Source: a virus. Taken from it: DNA of 64,000 nucleotides. A program made the translations under genes and the position numbers. Where the stretch lies: the IMG/VR virus record IMGVR_UViG_3300045996_002966, positions 1 through 64,000 of that record. One strand, 5' to 3'. Under the pieces are notes generated by a model. That model was not told the origin of the DNA, did not search any database, and saw nothing but the letters and a program-made list of their open reading frames with translations. Positions 13,656 through 20,052 of the stretch are shown one piece after another; the first letter of the stretch is position 1; every line of letters starts with the position of its first letter.

Positions 13656-14086
13656 CATCGCTTATCACGCTACTCAAGGAGGCCGCCGCGACCTACCTCA
13701 AGCAGCTGACCGAGGAGCCCGACCACGACGAAGCTTTGAACTGGGCGTCGTCCTTCCTACTCGCGGCGCTAGCCCTGAAAAAGCGTGGTCACGACACGGA
13801 GGAGATGCTGCTTGCCCGCGGGCTGATCTTCGAAAAGTACGGCCATGACCTTCTCCTGCATCTTATCTCATCGCCGAGCGAGTTGGAGGCTGAGGGCGCG
13901 AAGATAATCACGCAGACCCTGCTCACCGTTCATTGGACGTTGACGTCGCCGATCGACGACGCCGACAAGGTAACTCACCTGCGGGAGGAGTTATTCCCGC
14001 CGGGCCGACTTGAGCAGGTACTTCACATGGCCGACCTGTTCGGGTTTAAAAACCCAGCGAAAGTCAACTCTAATTTTCTGCACTAG
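13652..14086 (+). CDS. Hypothetical helical protein (144 aa)
   Basis: Starts in the stop of the previous gene. The product is almost entirely helical and acidic (MTSLITLLKEAAATYLKQLT...). No signal peptide or membrane segment. Unknown function. Confidence 0.65.
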   Translation: MTSLITLLKEAAATYLKQLTEEPDHDEALNWASSFLLAALALKKRGHDTEEMLLARGLIFEKYGHDLLLHLISSPSELEAEGAKIITQTLLTVHWTLTSPIDDADKVTHLREELFPPGRLEQVLHMADLFGFKNPAKVNSNFLH

Positions 14087-14099
14087 GGACTGAGAACAA

Positions 14100-14447
14100 A
14101 TGAATGAGCCCATCCTCGCTACCTTCGCCCACCCATGGATAGGGCAGCTGAATCTGGTGCTGAGCACCTACCAGCTGGAGGTCGGCGCCGAGCGCCGGCG
14201 CATTCCCTATCTGTGGGTCGGGCGCGAGGATGGCGAGACGATAGCCACCTTGACCGTAATCCTCAAGGAGGTAAAGCCCTACGCCGCGCTGCCGCCAAAC
14301 CACACCTGGGTGGTGCTGCGACCGGCGCTTACCGGGCTACGCGACCTCCTGCTCGACACCGGCGTCGTGCGCGATACCGGTGTGATCTATGGACCTCATC
14401 ACCCTCCCGCCGAGCTGTGGGAGTATCAACTACCACCACCATCCTAA
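14100..14447 (+). CDS. Hypothetical protein (115 aa)
   Basis: ATG 14100 sits behind GGGACTGAGAACAA. The product (MNEPILATFAHPWIGQLNLV...) looks globular, with a Pro-rich C-terminus ending LPPPS. No family recognised. It is followed directly by the lipoprotein gene. Confidence 0.6.
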   Translation: MNEPILATFAHPWIGQLNLVLSTYQLEVGAERRRIPYLWVGREDGETIATLTVILKEVKPYAALPPNHTWVVLRPALTGLRDLLLDTGVVRDTGVIYGPHHPPAELWEYQLPPPS

Positions 14448-14464
14448 GGACCGGAGTAATCATC

Positions 14465-15316
14465 ATGAAACCCCTCGCCCTAGCCCTCTGCCTTACGCTC
14501 GCCGCTTGCGGCAGCGCAGGAGAGTCACCCGGCTCGGCGGCGACCTCACCCGCAACCGCCGCAGCTCCAACCCCAGCCCCCGTCGCGGCAGCACCATCGC
14601 CCGCCGCGCCTTCTCCGACCCCGCTATCTACGACGGCGCCCGTGGATCCGACGCCGGCCGACCCGAGCACGCCTGCTCCAGGTACCGTTGCCGGCCCCGT
14701 GGTCTACGCCGCCATGCTCCAGCGCTGGGAGCCTACCCCGGCGCCCCACCCCTCGATGGCCCGCCTAACCGAGGCGCCTGGGACGCAGGCCTACTACTTC
14801 CAGCAGGACGGCCTCGAGCCGTTGAACACCCACACCGCGCCCGGCCTGTTCGTCATGAGCCAGGGCTGGCAGAACCAGAACGAGCCCGGCTCGTCGCCGA
14901 CGGACCTGGCGGGGGTCAGCTTCGCCGTCCCGGTGGTTACCGCGCCCGGTCGGCTTGAGCTCTACTTCGAAGGTCGGGTTACGGTTTGGAGTCCGCACAA
15001 CGCGAACAACAACCTCCCGATCGTGCTTGAGGAGCGGCTCATGTATCACCAATCAGGCCTGCGATTCTCCGATACGCCCGGCGTGCTCTACCCGCTGGAT
15101 CAGCTCCTGGGCCGGTGGGCCGATAGCCCCGATCGACGGATCGACCTGCGCCTGGAGCGCGATCCAAGCCCTCGGGCCTTCCAGCTCTGCTGGGAGGCGA
15201 TCCTGCAGACCGCGCGCCGGTCGATGTGTGGTCGCTTCGATCGCGAGACAGGTGCGCACCTCGGGGTGCGGATCGTCGACGACTCCTATGGGCTTGGCCC
15301 GAAGGTTTGGGAGTAA
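14465..15316 (+). CDS. Lipoprotein with Pro/Ala/Thr linker and C-terminal globular domain (283 aa)
   Basis: The first 16 residues, MKPLALALCLTLAACG, are a lipoprotein signal peptide with lipobox LAAC (Cys15 lipidated). Residues about 20-75 are a low-complexity Pro/Ala/Thr/Ser linker, and the remaining 200 residues form a globular domain. The protein would be anchored to an envelope membrane and present its domain in the periplasm or at the surface. Phage lipoproteins are often superinfection-exclusion or receptor-blocking proteins; that role is inference. It stands outside the lysis region and is followed by a promoter, as expected for an independently expressed accessory gene. Confidence 0.7.
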   Translation: MKPLALALCLTLAACGSAGESPGSAATSPATAAAPTPAPVAAAPSPAAPSPTPLSTTAPVDPTPADPSTPAPGTVAGPVVYAAMLQRWEPTPAPHPSMARLTEAPGTQAYYFQQDGLEPLNTHTAPGLFVMSQGWQNQNEPGSSPTDLAGVSFAVPVVTAPGRLELYFEGRVTVWSPHNANNNLPIVLEERLMYHQSGLRFSDTPGVLYPLDQLLGRWADSPDRRIDLRLERDPSPRAFQLCWEAILQTARRSMCGRFDRETGAHLGVRIVDDSYGLGPKVWE

Positions 15317-15332
15317 TAGCCTAAACTGGTTA

Positions 15333-15361
15333 TTTACAGATTCGGTTTCGCCTGTTATCCT
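15333..15361 (+). promoter_or_regulatory. Promoter P5 (TTTACA-17-TATCCT)
   Basis: -35 TTTACA at 15333-15338 and -10 TATCCT at 15356-15361 (or TTATCC with 16 spacing). The downstream sequence TTGG...CCAA forms a small 5' hairpin that ends in the SD AAGGAGG. The TTGACA-like upstream box is not evident. It drives the gene at 15389. Confidence 0.55.
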
Positions 15362-15388
15362 TGGAATACCCCCAAGGAGGTATGACCG

Positions 15389-15568
15389 ATGAAACCGAAC
15401 GACGAACCAGAGCAACACTACTATCAAGTCAAAATGCAGCAAGAAGATGAAATGCTACCGATCGTCGCGTGGCTGTGGGGCGCGATCATCATGTTTGTGG
15501 TCTTCTCGTTTCTGTGGGAGACCGCGGTGAAGCCTCTGCTTGCGCATCTCGGAATCCACATCGACTAG
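15389..15568 (+). CDS. Small membrane protein (59 aa)
   Basis: AAGGAGG (15374-15380) is correctly spaced to ATG 15389 rather than to the ATG at 15382 in another frame. The acidic N-terminus (MKPNDEPEQHYYQVKMQQ) precedes one hydrophobic helix (IVAWLWGAIIMFVVFSFLW). A single-span protein with N-terminus in the cytoplasm or periplasm. Unknown function. Confidence 0.55.
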   Translation: MKPNDEPEQHYYQVKMQQEDEMLPIVAWLWGAIIMFVVFSFLWETAVKPLLAHLGIHID

Positions 15569-15722
15569 AAGGAGTCGAGGCCACGACGAGGTGCCGCACG
15601 CAAACGCAGCCCTCGTCGTGGCGGAAATCTCCCATCCCCTGCCGATAGCCGCGCTTCCGAAGGCTCTGCGCGGTTGCGAGGTTGGTAATCATCGCGTAGG
15701 CGCAGCGCCGGCAGTCCATCAT
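15489..15722 (-). CDS. Possible small Cys-containing protein (77 aa), coupled to the 15719 gene
   Basis: Minus-strand ATGATG at 15722-15717 overlaps the stop of the gene encoded at 16087-15719 (ATGA arrangement). The first 50 residues (MMDCRRCAYAMITNLATAQS...) contain CxxC and a later CVC, suggesting a small metal-binding protein. The last 80 bases lie antisense to the 3' end of the plus-strand gene at 15389-15568, and an 11-bp inverted repeat lies inside it. It is a plausible gene, but the overlap makes it uncertain. Confidence 0.4.
   Translation of the reverse strand: MMDCRRCAYAMITNLATAQSLRKRGYRQGMGDFRHDEGCVCVRHLVVASTPSSRCGFRDAQAEASPRSPTETRRPQT
15581..15621. terminator. 11-bp perfect inverted repeat
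   Basis: CCACGACGAGG (15581-15591) and CCTCGTCGTGG (15611-15621) form a perfect 11-bp stem with a 19-base loop, 12 bases after the plus-strand stop at 15568. Neither flank has a T-tract. It may act in either direction at this convergent junction, or be a protein binding site. Confidence 0.45.
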
Positions 15723-16087
15723 GCCACCCTGCGAACTTCGATGTTCGCCTCTTGAGCTACCGTCCTGAATCGGAAGTCACTGATGTGGTGCATGATCGCT
15801 ACCGCGGCGCGTACCTTCTGGATCTGGCGGCGTCGCTGCTGCTTATCGACTACGGTAGCGATTGGAAAGCTGCGAACCTCCTCGAGCGTGAAATCCTTCA
15901 GGCCAAACCCGACCAACCTGTTTGCGTACTTCTTGTTTTGAAGCTTAGGCCGGGGAAGAATCACAGCCATCTGCTGCTTAGTGTTGTTGGTGTAGACCCC
16001 GATGCGATAGCGTGCTTCCCAGTACGCTGTGACGGCAATCTTCGTGGCTTCGGGGTGCGGATCAAACGGATTCCAGGTCAGACTCAT
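15719..16087 (-). CDS. Hypothetical basic protein (122 aa) on the minus strand
   Basis: A strong SD (AAGGAGGG) precedes ATG 16087. The product is basic and soluble (MSLTWNPFDPHPEATKIAVT...), with a helical C-terminal half rich in Arg and Gln (VVDKQQRRRQIQKVRAAVA). It is an isolated minus-strand gene inside a 19-kb plus-strand block. The nearest minus-strand promoter is at 16418-16389, with a terminator between, so expression may be attenuated. No family recognised. Confidence 0.6.
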   Translation of the reverse strand: MSLTWNPFDPHPEATKIAVTAYWEARYRIGVYTNNTKQQMAVILPRPKLQNKKYANRLVGFGLKDFTLEEVRSFPIATVVDKQQRRRQIQKVRAAVAIMHHISDFRFRTVAQEANIEVRRVA

Positions 16088-16113
16088 AACCGATCCCTCC
16101 TTGAAATTTCAGG

Positions 16114-16141
16114 ATTACATTCGGCCGACCTGGGCTATAAT
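16114..16141 (+). promoter_or_regulatory. Promoter P6 for the small gene at 16199
   Basis: ATTACA (16114-16119) and a consensus -10 TATAAT (16136-16141), separated by 16 bases. It overlaps the 5' untranslated region of the divergent minus-strand gene that starts at 16087, so the two transcripts overlap in antisense. Confidence 0.55.
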
Positions 16142-16198
16142 TTAGATTAGCTGCTAGCTACGGCAGCCTATTCCCTACACCACGGCAAGGAGTTTTGA

Positions 16199-16300
16199 AT
16201 GGACACACGAAGAAGGTGGGCTGAGTTGTGGAAGGACTGGGCACCGGCGATCGTCGGGGTGGCGGCAATTGCGCTCCTGATCGTCTACCGGTTGTGGTAA
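16199..16300 (+). CDS. Tiny membrane protein (33 aa)
   Basis: Shine-Dalgarno CAAGGAG precedes ATG 16199 by 7 bases. The product is a basic/Trp-rich N-terminus (MDTRRRWAELWKDWAP) followed by a single hydrophobic helix (AIVGVAAIALLIVYRLW). Size and topology resemble small phage membrane proteins. It is antisense to the 5' region of the minus-strand gene at 15719-16087. Confidence 0.5.
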   Translation: MDTRRRWAELWKDWAPAIVGVAAIALLIVYRLW

Positions 16301-16335
16301 AAAGAAAACCGCCGACACCTTACGATGCCGGCGGT
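16298..16335 (-). terminator. Minus-strand rho-independent terminator
   Basis: Stem ACCGCCG (16308-16314)/CGGCGGT (16329-16335) with a 14-base loop. Read on the minus strand it is followed by TTTCTTTTT (16307-16299), a proper U-tract. In the plus direction the tail is CTTCACC, so it favours leftward transcription. Confidence 0.65.
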
Positions 16336-16382
16336 CTTCACCCCAAGCCCCAACCGATCACAGGAGAGAACGGCGGAAACAG
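16299..16382 (-). ncRNA. Candidate small RNA, about 84 nt
   Basis: A minus-strand promoter (16418-16389) is followed 60-80 bases later by a terminator with a U-tract (16335-16299), and no reading frame with a start and SD lies between. The predicted transcript begins at about 16382 and ends at about 16299. It could be a discrete sRNA or an attenuated leader for the gene at 15719-16087. Its 5' part is C/G-mixed with no strong structure. Confidence 0.4.
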
Positions 16383-16388
16383 ATCCCT

Positions 16389-16418
16389 ATTCTAACCTAA
16401 CCCCGCGAAGCTTGTAAA
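16389..16418 (-). promoter_or_regulatory. Minus-strand promoter P7 (TTTACA/TAGAAT)
   Basis: On the minus strand TTTACA occupies 16418-16413, and TAGAAT occupies 16394-16389 with an 18-base spacer. The -35 is the same hexamer as in the plus-strand promoter family. It is the only leftward copy I found in the window. Confidence 0.6.
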
Positions 16419-16450
16419 CAGTGGGAAATTCCAACCGCGAGACCCCCTGA

Positions 16451-16720
16451 ATGATGATAGCGTACGAACTGCACAGACCCCGGCCGGAAGACCAGGACCG
16501 AGACACCCGCCACGAGGTTATCCTTATGGCGATCAACGAAATCGATACCATGCGGCTGCTGGCAATCATATCGATCTTCCAGCAGGGCGTGCTAGACCAG
16601 TGGCTGGACCAGGCCATCGCTAAACTTGCTACCGAGGAGTTGCCTAATGCCTTCGAAGACGCCGCCCGCCAAAACCCCACAAAAGACCAAAGAGCAACGG
16701 AAGGACGAGCTGAGGACTAA
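16451..16720 (+). CDS. Hypothetical protein (89 aa)
   Basis: Starts at ATGATG (16451/16454) without a clear SD. The product (MMIAYELHRPRPEDQDRDTR...) has an amphipathic helical centre (EIDTMRLLAIISIFQQGV). Its last 74 bases overlap the next gene in another frame, so its C-terminus is less certain. No family recognised. Confidence 0.5.
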   Translation: MMIAYELHRPRPEDQDRDTRHEVILMAINEIDTMRLLAIISIFQQGVLDQWLDQAIAKLATEELPNAFEDAARQNPTKDQRATEGRAED

Positions 16721-16865
16721 GCTCGAATCTGCCTTAGAAAAGTTGAGAAAGGATCGCGACGAGCTGCGCGGCCTGTTATCGGAATATACCGACGTCCTGG
16801 AGAACGCCGAGGATGCGGCTGATTCTCTGGAGTACGCCATCGAAAACCTTTCCAATCATCTTTGA
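16647..16865 (+). CDS. Small coiled-coil protein (72 aa)
   Basis: GAGGAG is 8 bases before ATG 16647. After a Lys/Pro-rich start (MPSKTPPAKTPQKTKEQRK) almost the whole protein is a charged heptad-like helix (ALEKLRKDRDELRGLLSEY), predicting a coiled coil and oligomerisation. Function unknown. Confidence 0.6.
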   Translation: MPSKTPPAKTPQKTKEQRKDELRTKLESALEKLRKDRDELRGLLSEYTDVLENAEDAADSLEYAIENLSNHL

Positions 16866-17075
16866 ACAGGAGGTAGGGTCTTCATTACAGGCCGAGGTGT
16901 CGTGGTGCTCTGACCGCTGCGCCACCTCCCAGCCGCTTGGTCGGGCTCCCTACTTCCGGAAGCGCTTCGGGCCCACCAGGCACTCAACCTCCGCGCAACA
17001 GCAGCGGGAAATCAGAGCCAGCTGTGACTTTGGCCGTAGAGAGTAACGGCCACCCCACCCCCAAGAGGAGCTGTG
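16866..17075. other. Non-coding stretch with hairpins
   Basis: No convincing gene lies here. On the minus strand, GGGAGGTGGCGCAGCGG (from about 16940 leftwards) looks like the acceptor/D-arm half of a tRNA, and ACCTCCT near 16873 could close a 7-bp acceptor stem, but no T-arm is present. On the plus strand, palindromes CTTCCGGAAG and GAAGCGCTTC lie at about 16955-16972. A GGCCGT/ACGGCC hairpin lies at 17032-17051, before the leader of the next gene. Confidence 0.4.
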
Positions 17076-17324
17076 ATGAAATGGAAAACCAGGGACGGCC
17101 GAACGCTGGCACCGTCTGAGATGAGCACGGAGCATCTAAAGAATGCTATCGCGATGCTGCGCCGCCAGGGAAAGGTTACTCACGGCGAGCTGCTCAGCAT
17201 GATCGCCTATGCGGGTAGCGCGCCGGACGGCGCTGCGATGGCCGTCGAACAGGAGATCGACAACGCGAGGGTCAGTCGAGGCCTCTCGGTCCTCGAGGCC
17301 GAGCTATCCAGGAGAGAAGCATGA
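17076..17324 (+). CDS. Phage protein of the 'DG..MST.HL.N' type (82 aa)
   Basis: CAAGAGGAG precedes ATG 17076. The sequence WKTRDGRTLAPSEMSTEHLK resembles a short conserved module common in phage proteins (W..RDG..I..M...HL.N), whose function is not established. The rest is helical. Its stop overlaps the next ATG. Confidence 0.65.
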   Translation: MKWKTRDGRTLAPSEMSTEHLKNAIAMLRRQGKVTHGELLSMIAYAGSAPDGAAMAVEQEIDNARVSRGLSVLEAELSRREA

Positions 17325-17740
17325 GCTTTCAACACCGGGAGGCCTTCTGTCTGATGTGGTACCGCTGCGAGGTCTGCGCTTGCACATTGCGATTTTGGAA
17401 CAGTCGCGACGGCGTTACCCCTTTCACCACCACCTGCCCCTCCTGCGGCGCCCTCGCGATGACGCACTGCCTTTTCAGCCAAGATACGCGCTTGCCGCTT
17501 TATCGACCCTGGACCGGACAGCCGGTCTGGATCGATATGACACGAGAACAGGCCGAGGCCTACGCCAACCGGAAGCTGAAGCAGCGTCAGCTCGAATCCG
17601 GCGAGGAGTCGACGCCGGAGCTACGCGAGGCCCTGATAAAGGAGATCTACCGGGACGGACAGGCTCCCGACTTGATGATTTGGGGTTTTCAGCGGGACAT
17701 AAACGCGCCCTTCCGCCCGAATTGGTGGCCTAAGAAGTAA
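17321..17740 (+). CDS. Putative zinc-ribbon protein (139 aa)
   Basis: After MSFQHREAFCLMW the product has two Cys pairs, CEVC and CPSC, about 26 residues apart (about residues 16-44), typical of a zinc ribbon. The C-terminal half is helical (TREQAEAYANRKLKQRQLES) and ends FRPNWWPKK. Zinc binding is inferred from spacing; a DNA or RNA role is possible but unproven. Promoter P8 starts at its stop codon. Confidence 0.6.
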   Translation: MSFQHREAFCLMWYRCEVCACTLRFWNSRDGVTPFTTTCPSCGALAMTHCLFSQDTRLPLYRPWTGQPVWIDMTREQAEAYANRKLKQRQLESGEESTPELREALIKEIYRDGQAPDLMIWGFQRDINAPFRPNWWPKK

Positions 17741-17790
17741 CACTTGTTCATAAAATAAAGGTTTACAGACAGGGGCGGTTGTGGTCCAAT
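17737..17790 (+). promoter_or_regulatory. 54-bp family promoter P8
   Basis: GTAACA box 17737-17742 (including the previous stop TAA), ATAAAATAAAGG, -35 TTTACA 17762-17767, 17-base spacer, -10 TCCAAT 17785-17790. A GGAA/TTCC mini-hairpin follows at the predicted start, then AAGGAG. Confidence 0.78.
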
Positions 17791-17815
17791 GGAACCATTC
17801 CAAGGAGAGACAGAC

Positions 17816-18055
17816 ATGAAACATCAAACCGTTAAAGCTCCCGAGGGCTGGGCCATTCACCTCTTTGCTGCTCGGGTACGCACCGGCGACGAGGGTCTTT
17901 GCGTCTACACCTTTCCGGGTGCGGAGAGCTGGAAGCTAACGCGGGTCACCTATCCGGTAGACAAGCAGGGTAAGACCCTTCGCCCGACGATCGTCGATCT
18001 ATCCGCCCCTTTCAACTCCCTGAGCGAGTTGAATAAGTTCCTCGACGCTCTATAA
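17816..18055 (+). CDS. Hypothetical protein (79 aa)
   Basis: Driven by P8, with SD AAGGAG. The product MKHQTVKAPEGWAIHLFAAR is beta-rich and soluble, ending in a short helix (SLSELNKFLDAL). No family recognised. Confidence 0.65.
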   Translation: MKHQTVKAPEGWAIHLFAARVRTGDEGLCVYTFPGAESWKLTRVTYPVDKQGKTLRPTIVDLSAPFNSLSELNKFLDAL

Positions 18056-18068
18056 AAAGGAACCTATC

Positions 18069-18221
18069 ATGCTTACCAACTCTGATCTGAGCCTCATCGT
18101 CGCCCTCCGGAGCGCTATGAACACGCAGGGTCGTTCCGAGCGCCAAATGGAAGAACTAACCGCCGAGCTGACGAAGGCCCTCGAGCGGTGGAACGAGTGG
18201 AACCAGCCGCACGAGGTTTGA
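18069..18221 (+). CDS. Small hypothetical protein (50 aa)
   Basis: AAAAGGAACCTATC precedes ATG 18069. The product is a single amphipathic helical protein (MLTNSDLSLIVALRSAMNTQ...) ending QPHEV. Its stop TGA lies inside the upstream box of the next promoter. Unknown function. Confidence 0.55.
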   Translation: MLTNSDLSLIVALRSAMNTQGRSERQMEELTAELTKALERWNEWNQPHEV

Positions 18222-18271
18222 CATTTGTTCATAAAATAAAGGTTTACAAGGTAGCTCCTTTGTGTTCTAAT
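18218..18271 (+). promoter_or_regulatory. 54-bp family promoter P9
   Basis: TTGACA box 18218-18223, -35 TTTACA 18243-18248, 17-base spacer, -10 TCTAAT 18266-18271. Its flanks are nearly identical to P8: TTTGTTCATAAAATAAAGG upstream and the GGAACCATTCCAAGGAG leader downstream. Confidence 0.82.
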
Positions 18272-18294
18272 GGAACCATTCCAAGGAGAACATC

Positions 18295-18486
18295 ATGATC
18301 ACCCTCTTCACCTACGACATTAACCGCCGCGCCGCCTACTTCGGCCGCACCACCCCTCGGGTTGAGTGGGTCGTGATTCGCAGCGACGGCCGTCAAATGG
18401 GAACCTACGCCACCCGGCGTGAGGCACAGGCAGAAAAAGAGCTCAACGAGCTGCTCGACCGCCGCGAAGCCGGTGAGGAGGCCTGA
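18295..18486 (+). CDS. Hypothetical protein (63 aa)
   Basis: P9-driven, with AAGGAG SD. The product is an N-terminal beta unit (MITLFTYDINRRAAYFGRTT) followed by a Glu/Arg-rich helix. No family recognised. The next gene starts one base after its stop and also begins with a TFIFTYGR-type strand, so the two may be distant relatives. Confidence 0.65.
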   Translation: MITLFTYDINRRAAYFGRTTPRVEWVVIRSDGRQMGTYATRREAQAEKELNELLDRREAGEEA

Positions 18487-18487
18487 G

Positions 18488-18682
18488 ATGGGTGCTACCT
18501 TCATCTTCACCTACGGCCGCAGTCGCCACGAGATCAAGAAGGGCGACCGGAAGGCGGCGGCCGACGTGCTGCGCTACGCGCGGGCGAACCGACCGGCCTG
18601 CCAAGTTGAGCGGATCTGCCAAGGGCAGTTCCTTATCGATCACCCCGCGCGCCACACAAAGGTGCGCATCAACGTTCGGTGA
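18488..18682 (+). CDS. Hypothetical protein (64 aa)
   Basis: The product MGATFIFTYGRSRHEIKKGD... is basic and alpha/beta in pattern. Its first strand recalls its upstream neighbour's. It is co-transcribed from P9, and its stop overlaps the box of P10. Confidence 0.6.
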   Translation: MGATFIFTYGRSRHEIKKGDRKAAADVLRYARANRPACQVERICQGQFLIDHPARHTKVRINVR

Positions 18683-18732
18683 CACTTGTTGATAAATTAA
18701 AGGTTTACAAGGTAAGGTAGTTGTGATCTAAT
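18679..18732 (+). promoter_or_regulatory. 54-bp family promoter P10
   Basis: GTGACA box 18679-18684 (containing the previous stop), -35 TTTACA 18704-18709, 17-base spacer, -10 TCTAAT 18727-18732, then GGTTTCACACC and the SD ACGGAG. Confidence 0.8.
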
Positions 18733-18755
18733 GGTTTCACACCACGGAGATCATC

Positions 18756-18902
18756 ATGAAAAGCTGGAACGAACTAACCCCCACGGAACGTCGGATTGAA
18801 ATCTTGACGCAGCGGCTCAATAACCTAGCTCCGAGTGCTCCGCTCCGTATTAAGGTCGCGATCACCGCTGAACTTCGCTCGTTGGGCTGGGGTCGGAAAT
18901 GA
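18756..18902 (+). CDS. Small hypothetical protein (48 aa)
   Basis: P10-driven. The product is short, helical and basic (MKSWNELTPTERRIEILTQR...). It overlaps the next gene by 4 bases. The size and helix content are consistent with a small regulatory or inhibitor protein; no match recognised. Confidence 0.55.
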   Translation: MKSWNELTPTERRIEILTQRLNNLAPSAPLRIKVAITAELRSLGWGRK

Positions 18903-19252
18903 ACAAAGAGACCATCATGCAGCGCACCTACGCTAGCGAATTCGGCCCCAAGTACCACCCGGAACCGGAGGTGCTCCACCTCCTCGGGCAGCTGTTCTTC
19001 CTCGACTCAAGCTGGCACAACGACACCTGCCCAAGCTGGACGTACGAATTCAACGACCGATCGACCCTGATCGTCTTTGTGCAGCCGGCCGACGCTACCC
19101 TGCGGGAGTGGCCCGAGGCGAAGCGCTTCAACGTGCAGATCCGCGACCCGGAGGGCGACCTAACGGATTACGACTTCGACACCGACGATCAGGGCGAGCT
19201 GCGCGCCCACCTTGTGCGGCTCCTCCGGGCCCGAGGGGTGGAGGCCGAATAG
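18899..19252 (+). CDS. Hypothetical acidic protein (117 aa)
   Basis: Starts in the stop of the previous gene (ATGA); ATG 18917 is an alternative. The product has a beta-rich acidic C-terminus (VQIRDPEGDLTDYDFDTDDQ) and ends with a helix. No family recognised. It is the last gene of the 19-kb rightward block before the convergent junction. Confidence 0.6.
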   Translation: MNKETIMQRTYASEFGPKYHPEPEVLHLLGQLFFLDSSWHNDTCPSWTYEFNDRSTLIVFVQPADATLREWPEAKRFNVQIRDPEGDLTDYDFDTDDQGELRAHLVRLLRARGVEAE

Positions 19253-19261
19253 AGCCCCGTA

Positions 19262-19279
19262 GAGCCTCTCACGAGGCTC
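19262..19279. terminator. Hairpin at the convergent gene junction
   Basis: Perfect 7-bp stem GAGCCTC/GAGGCTC with a TCAC loop, placed between the rightward genes ending at 19252 and the leftward genes ending at 19342. There is no T-tract on either side; it may still limit read-through both ways. Confidence 0.5.
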
Positions 19280-19341
19280 GGAGCCCTACCACCCATGCCC
19301 TAAGCGCTTGGCGCGTTCTAGAGGCCTTCCCGTCAGCCGAT

Positions 19342-19632
19342 TTAGGCGTTTCGAGCCCCGGTCGGGGAGGCCTTGGGCGCCGGCGGACCCATCGGAGGTT
19401 CGGCCGGCTGCAGGGCTTCCTCCAGCTCCCGCAGCTCGTCCTTCGTCAGGCACGCAACCCCATGGCGTTGGATCTGGCTCGGGAGCGGGCCCACGATGCT
19501 GATGCCGACCTGATCGGGCGCCGCCTTCCAGGCCTCGCAGGCAGCTTTGTCGGTCCAGGGAACGTACTGGGTCTGCGAGAAGGGCACACCCCCGAGCGTG
19601 AAGAGAAACGTAATCACAAGCACGGCGTTCAT
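19342..19632 (-). CDS. Secreted or membrane-anchored protein (96 aa)
   Basis: The N-terminus MNAVLVITFLFTLGGVPFSQ is a hydrophobic, signal-like segment. The rest has two Cys (AACEAW, VACLTK) that could form a disulfide in the periplasm, and a Pro-rich C-terminus. It is the most distal gene of the leftward lysis region. No family recognised. Confidence 0.6.
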   Translation of the reverse strand: MNAVLVITFLFTLGGVPFSQTQYVPWTDKAACEAWKAAPDQVGISIVGPLPSQIQRHGVACLTKDELRELEEALQPAEPPMGPPAPKASPTGARNA

Positions 19633-19638
19633 GGTGCT

Positions 19639-20052
19639 TTACTCCAGCAACTTAAGGGCCTGGTCCTTCAGCCCATCCCAGTCCACGCCCGCCAGGATCG
19701 GGCGCTCGTTGGCGCGAAGCCAGCGCTGGAATGTTTGGGTTAAAACTTCTTCCTGCGTCGCCCGCAGCCGATCAAGCTTAATCTCGTAGCGCAGGCAGGT
19801 TAGCACATAGCTGGGCTTGCCACCGAGGGTTTCGGCCACAAAGGAGTGGCAAAACTCGTGCTCCCAGCAGTAGGCCCAAAGATCGTCACCGTAGCCGAGC
19901 CGGTGCGCGATTACGTGGTAGTGAGGATCTTCCGGGTGCGGCCAGGCCTCGAGGTGAGATCCGTCGGGGAAGCGGTTGACGATGCGACGGTGCTTCAACG
20001 CCTGGTCGTCGTACTCGAGAGTGACGTAATCCAGGGCGATGACCTTTTTCAT
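19639..20052 (-). CDS. Protein with HExxH motif (137 aa)
   Basis: I chose ATG 20052, which overlaps the stop of the tiny gene upstream. The product contains WEHEFCHSF (HEFCH at residues 65-69), the HExxH zinc-protease signature, plus nearby His residues (DPHYHVIAHRLG). There is no signal peptide. Similar short HExxH phage proteins are usually unannotated. Metalloprotease-like activity is a hypothesis; the position in the lysis region would fit an enzyme acting late. Confidence 0.6.
   Translation of the reverse strand: MKKVIALDYVTLEYDDQALKHRRIVNRFPDGSHLEAWPHPEDPHYHVIAHRLGYGDDLWAYCWEHEFCHSFVAETLGGKPSYVLTCLRYEIKLDRLRATQEEVLTQTFQRWLRANERPILAGVDWDGLKDQALKLLE

Noticed and set aside
16387-16680. 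A 97-codon minus-strand frame near the leftward promoter
   Set aside because: It begins inside plus-strand genes, would run over the promoter and has no ribosome binding site.
16870-16945. A full tRNA on the minus strand
   Set aside because: Only the acceptor and part of a D-arm fit; no T-loop sequence and no anticodon arm, so I list it only as a tRNA-like segment.
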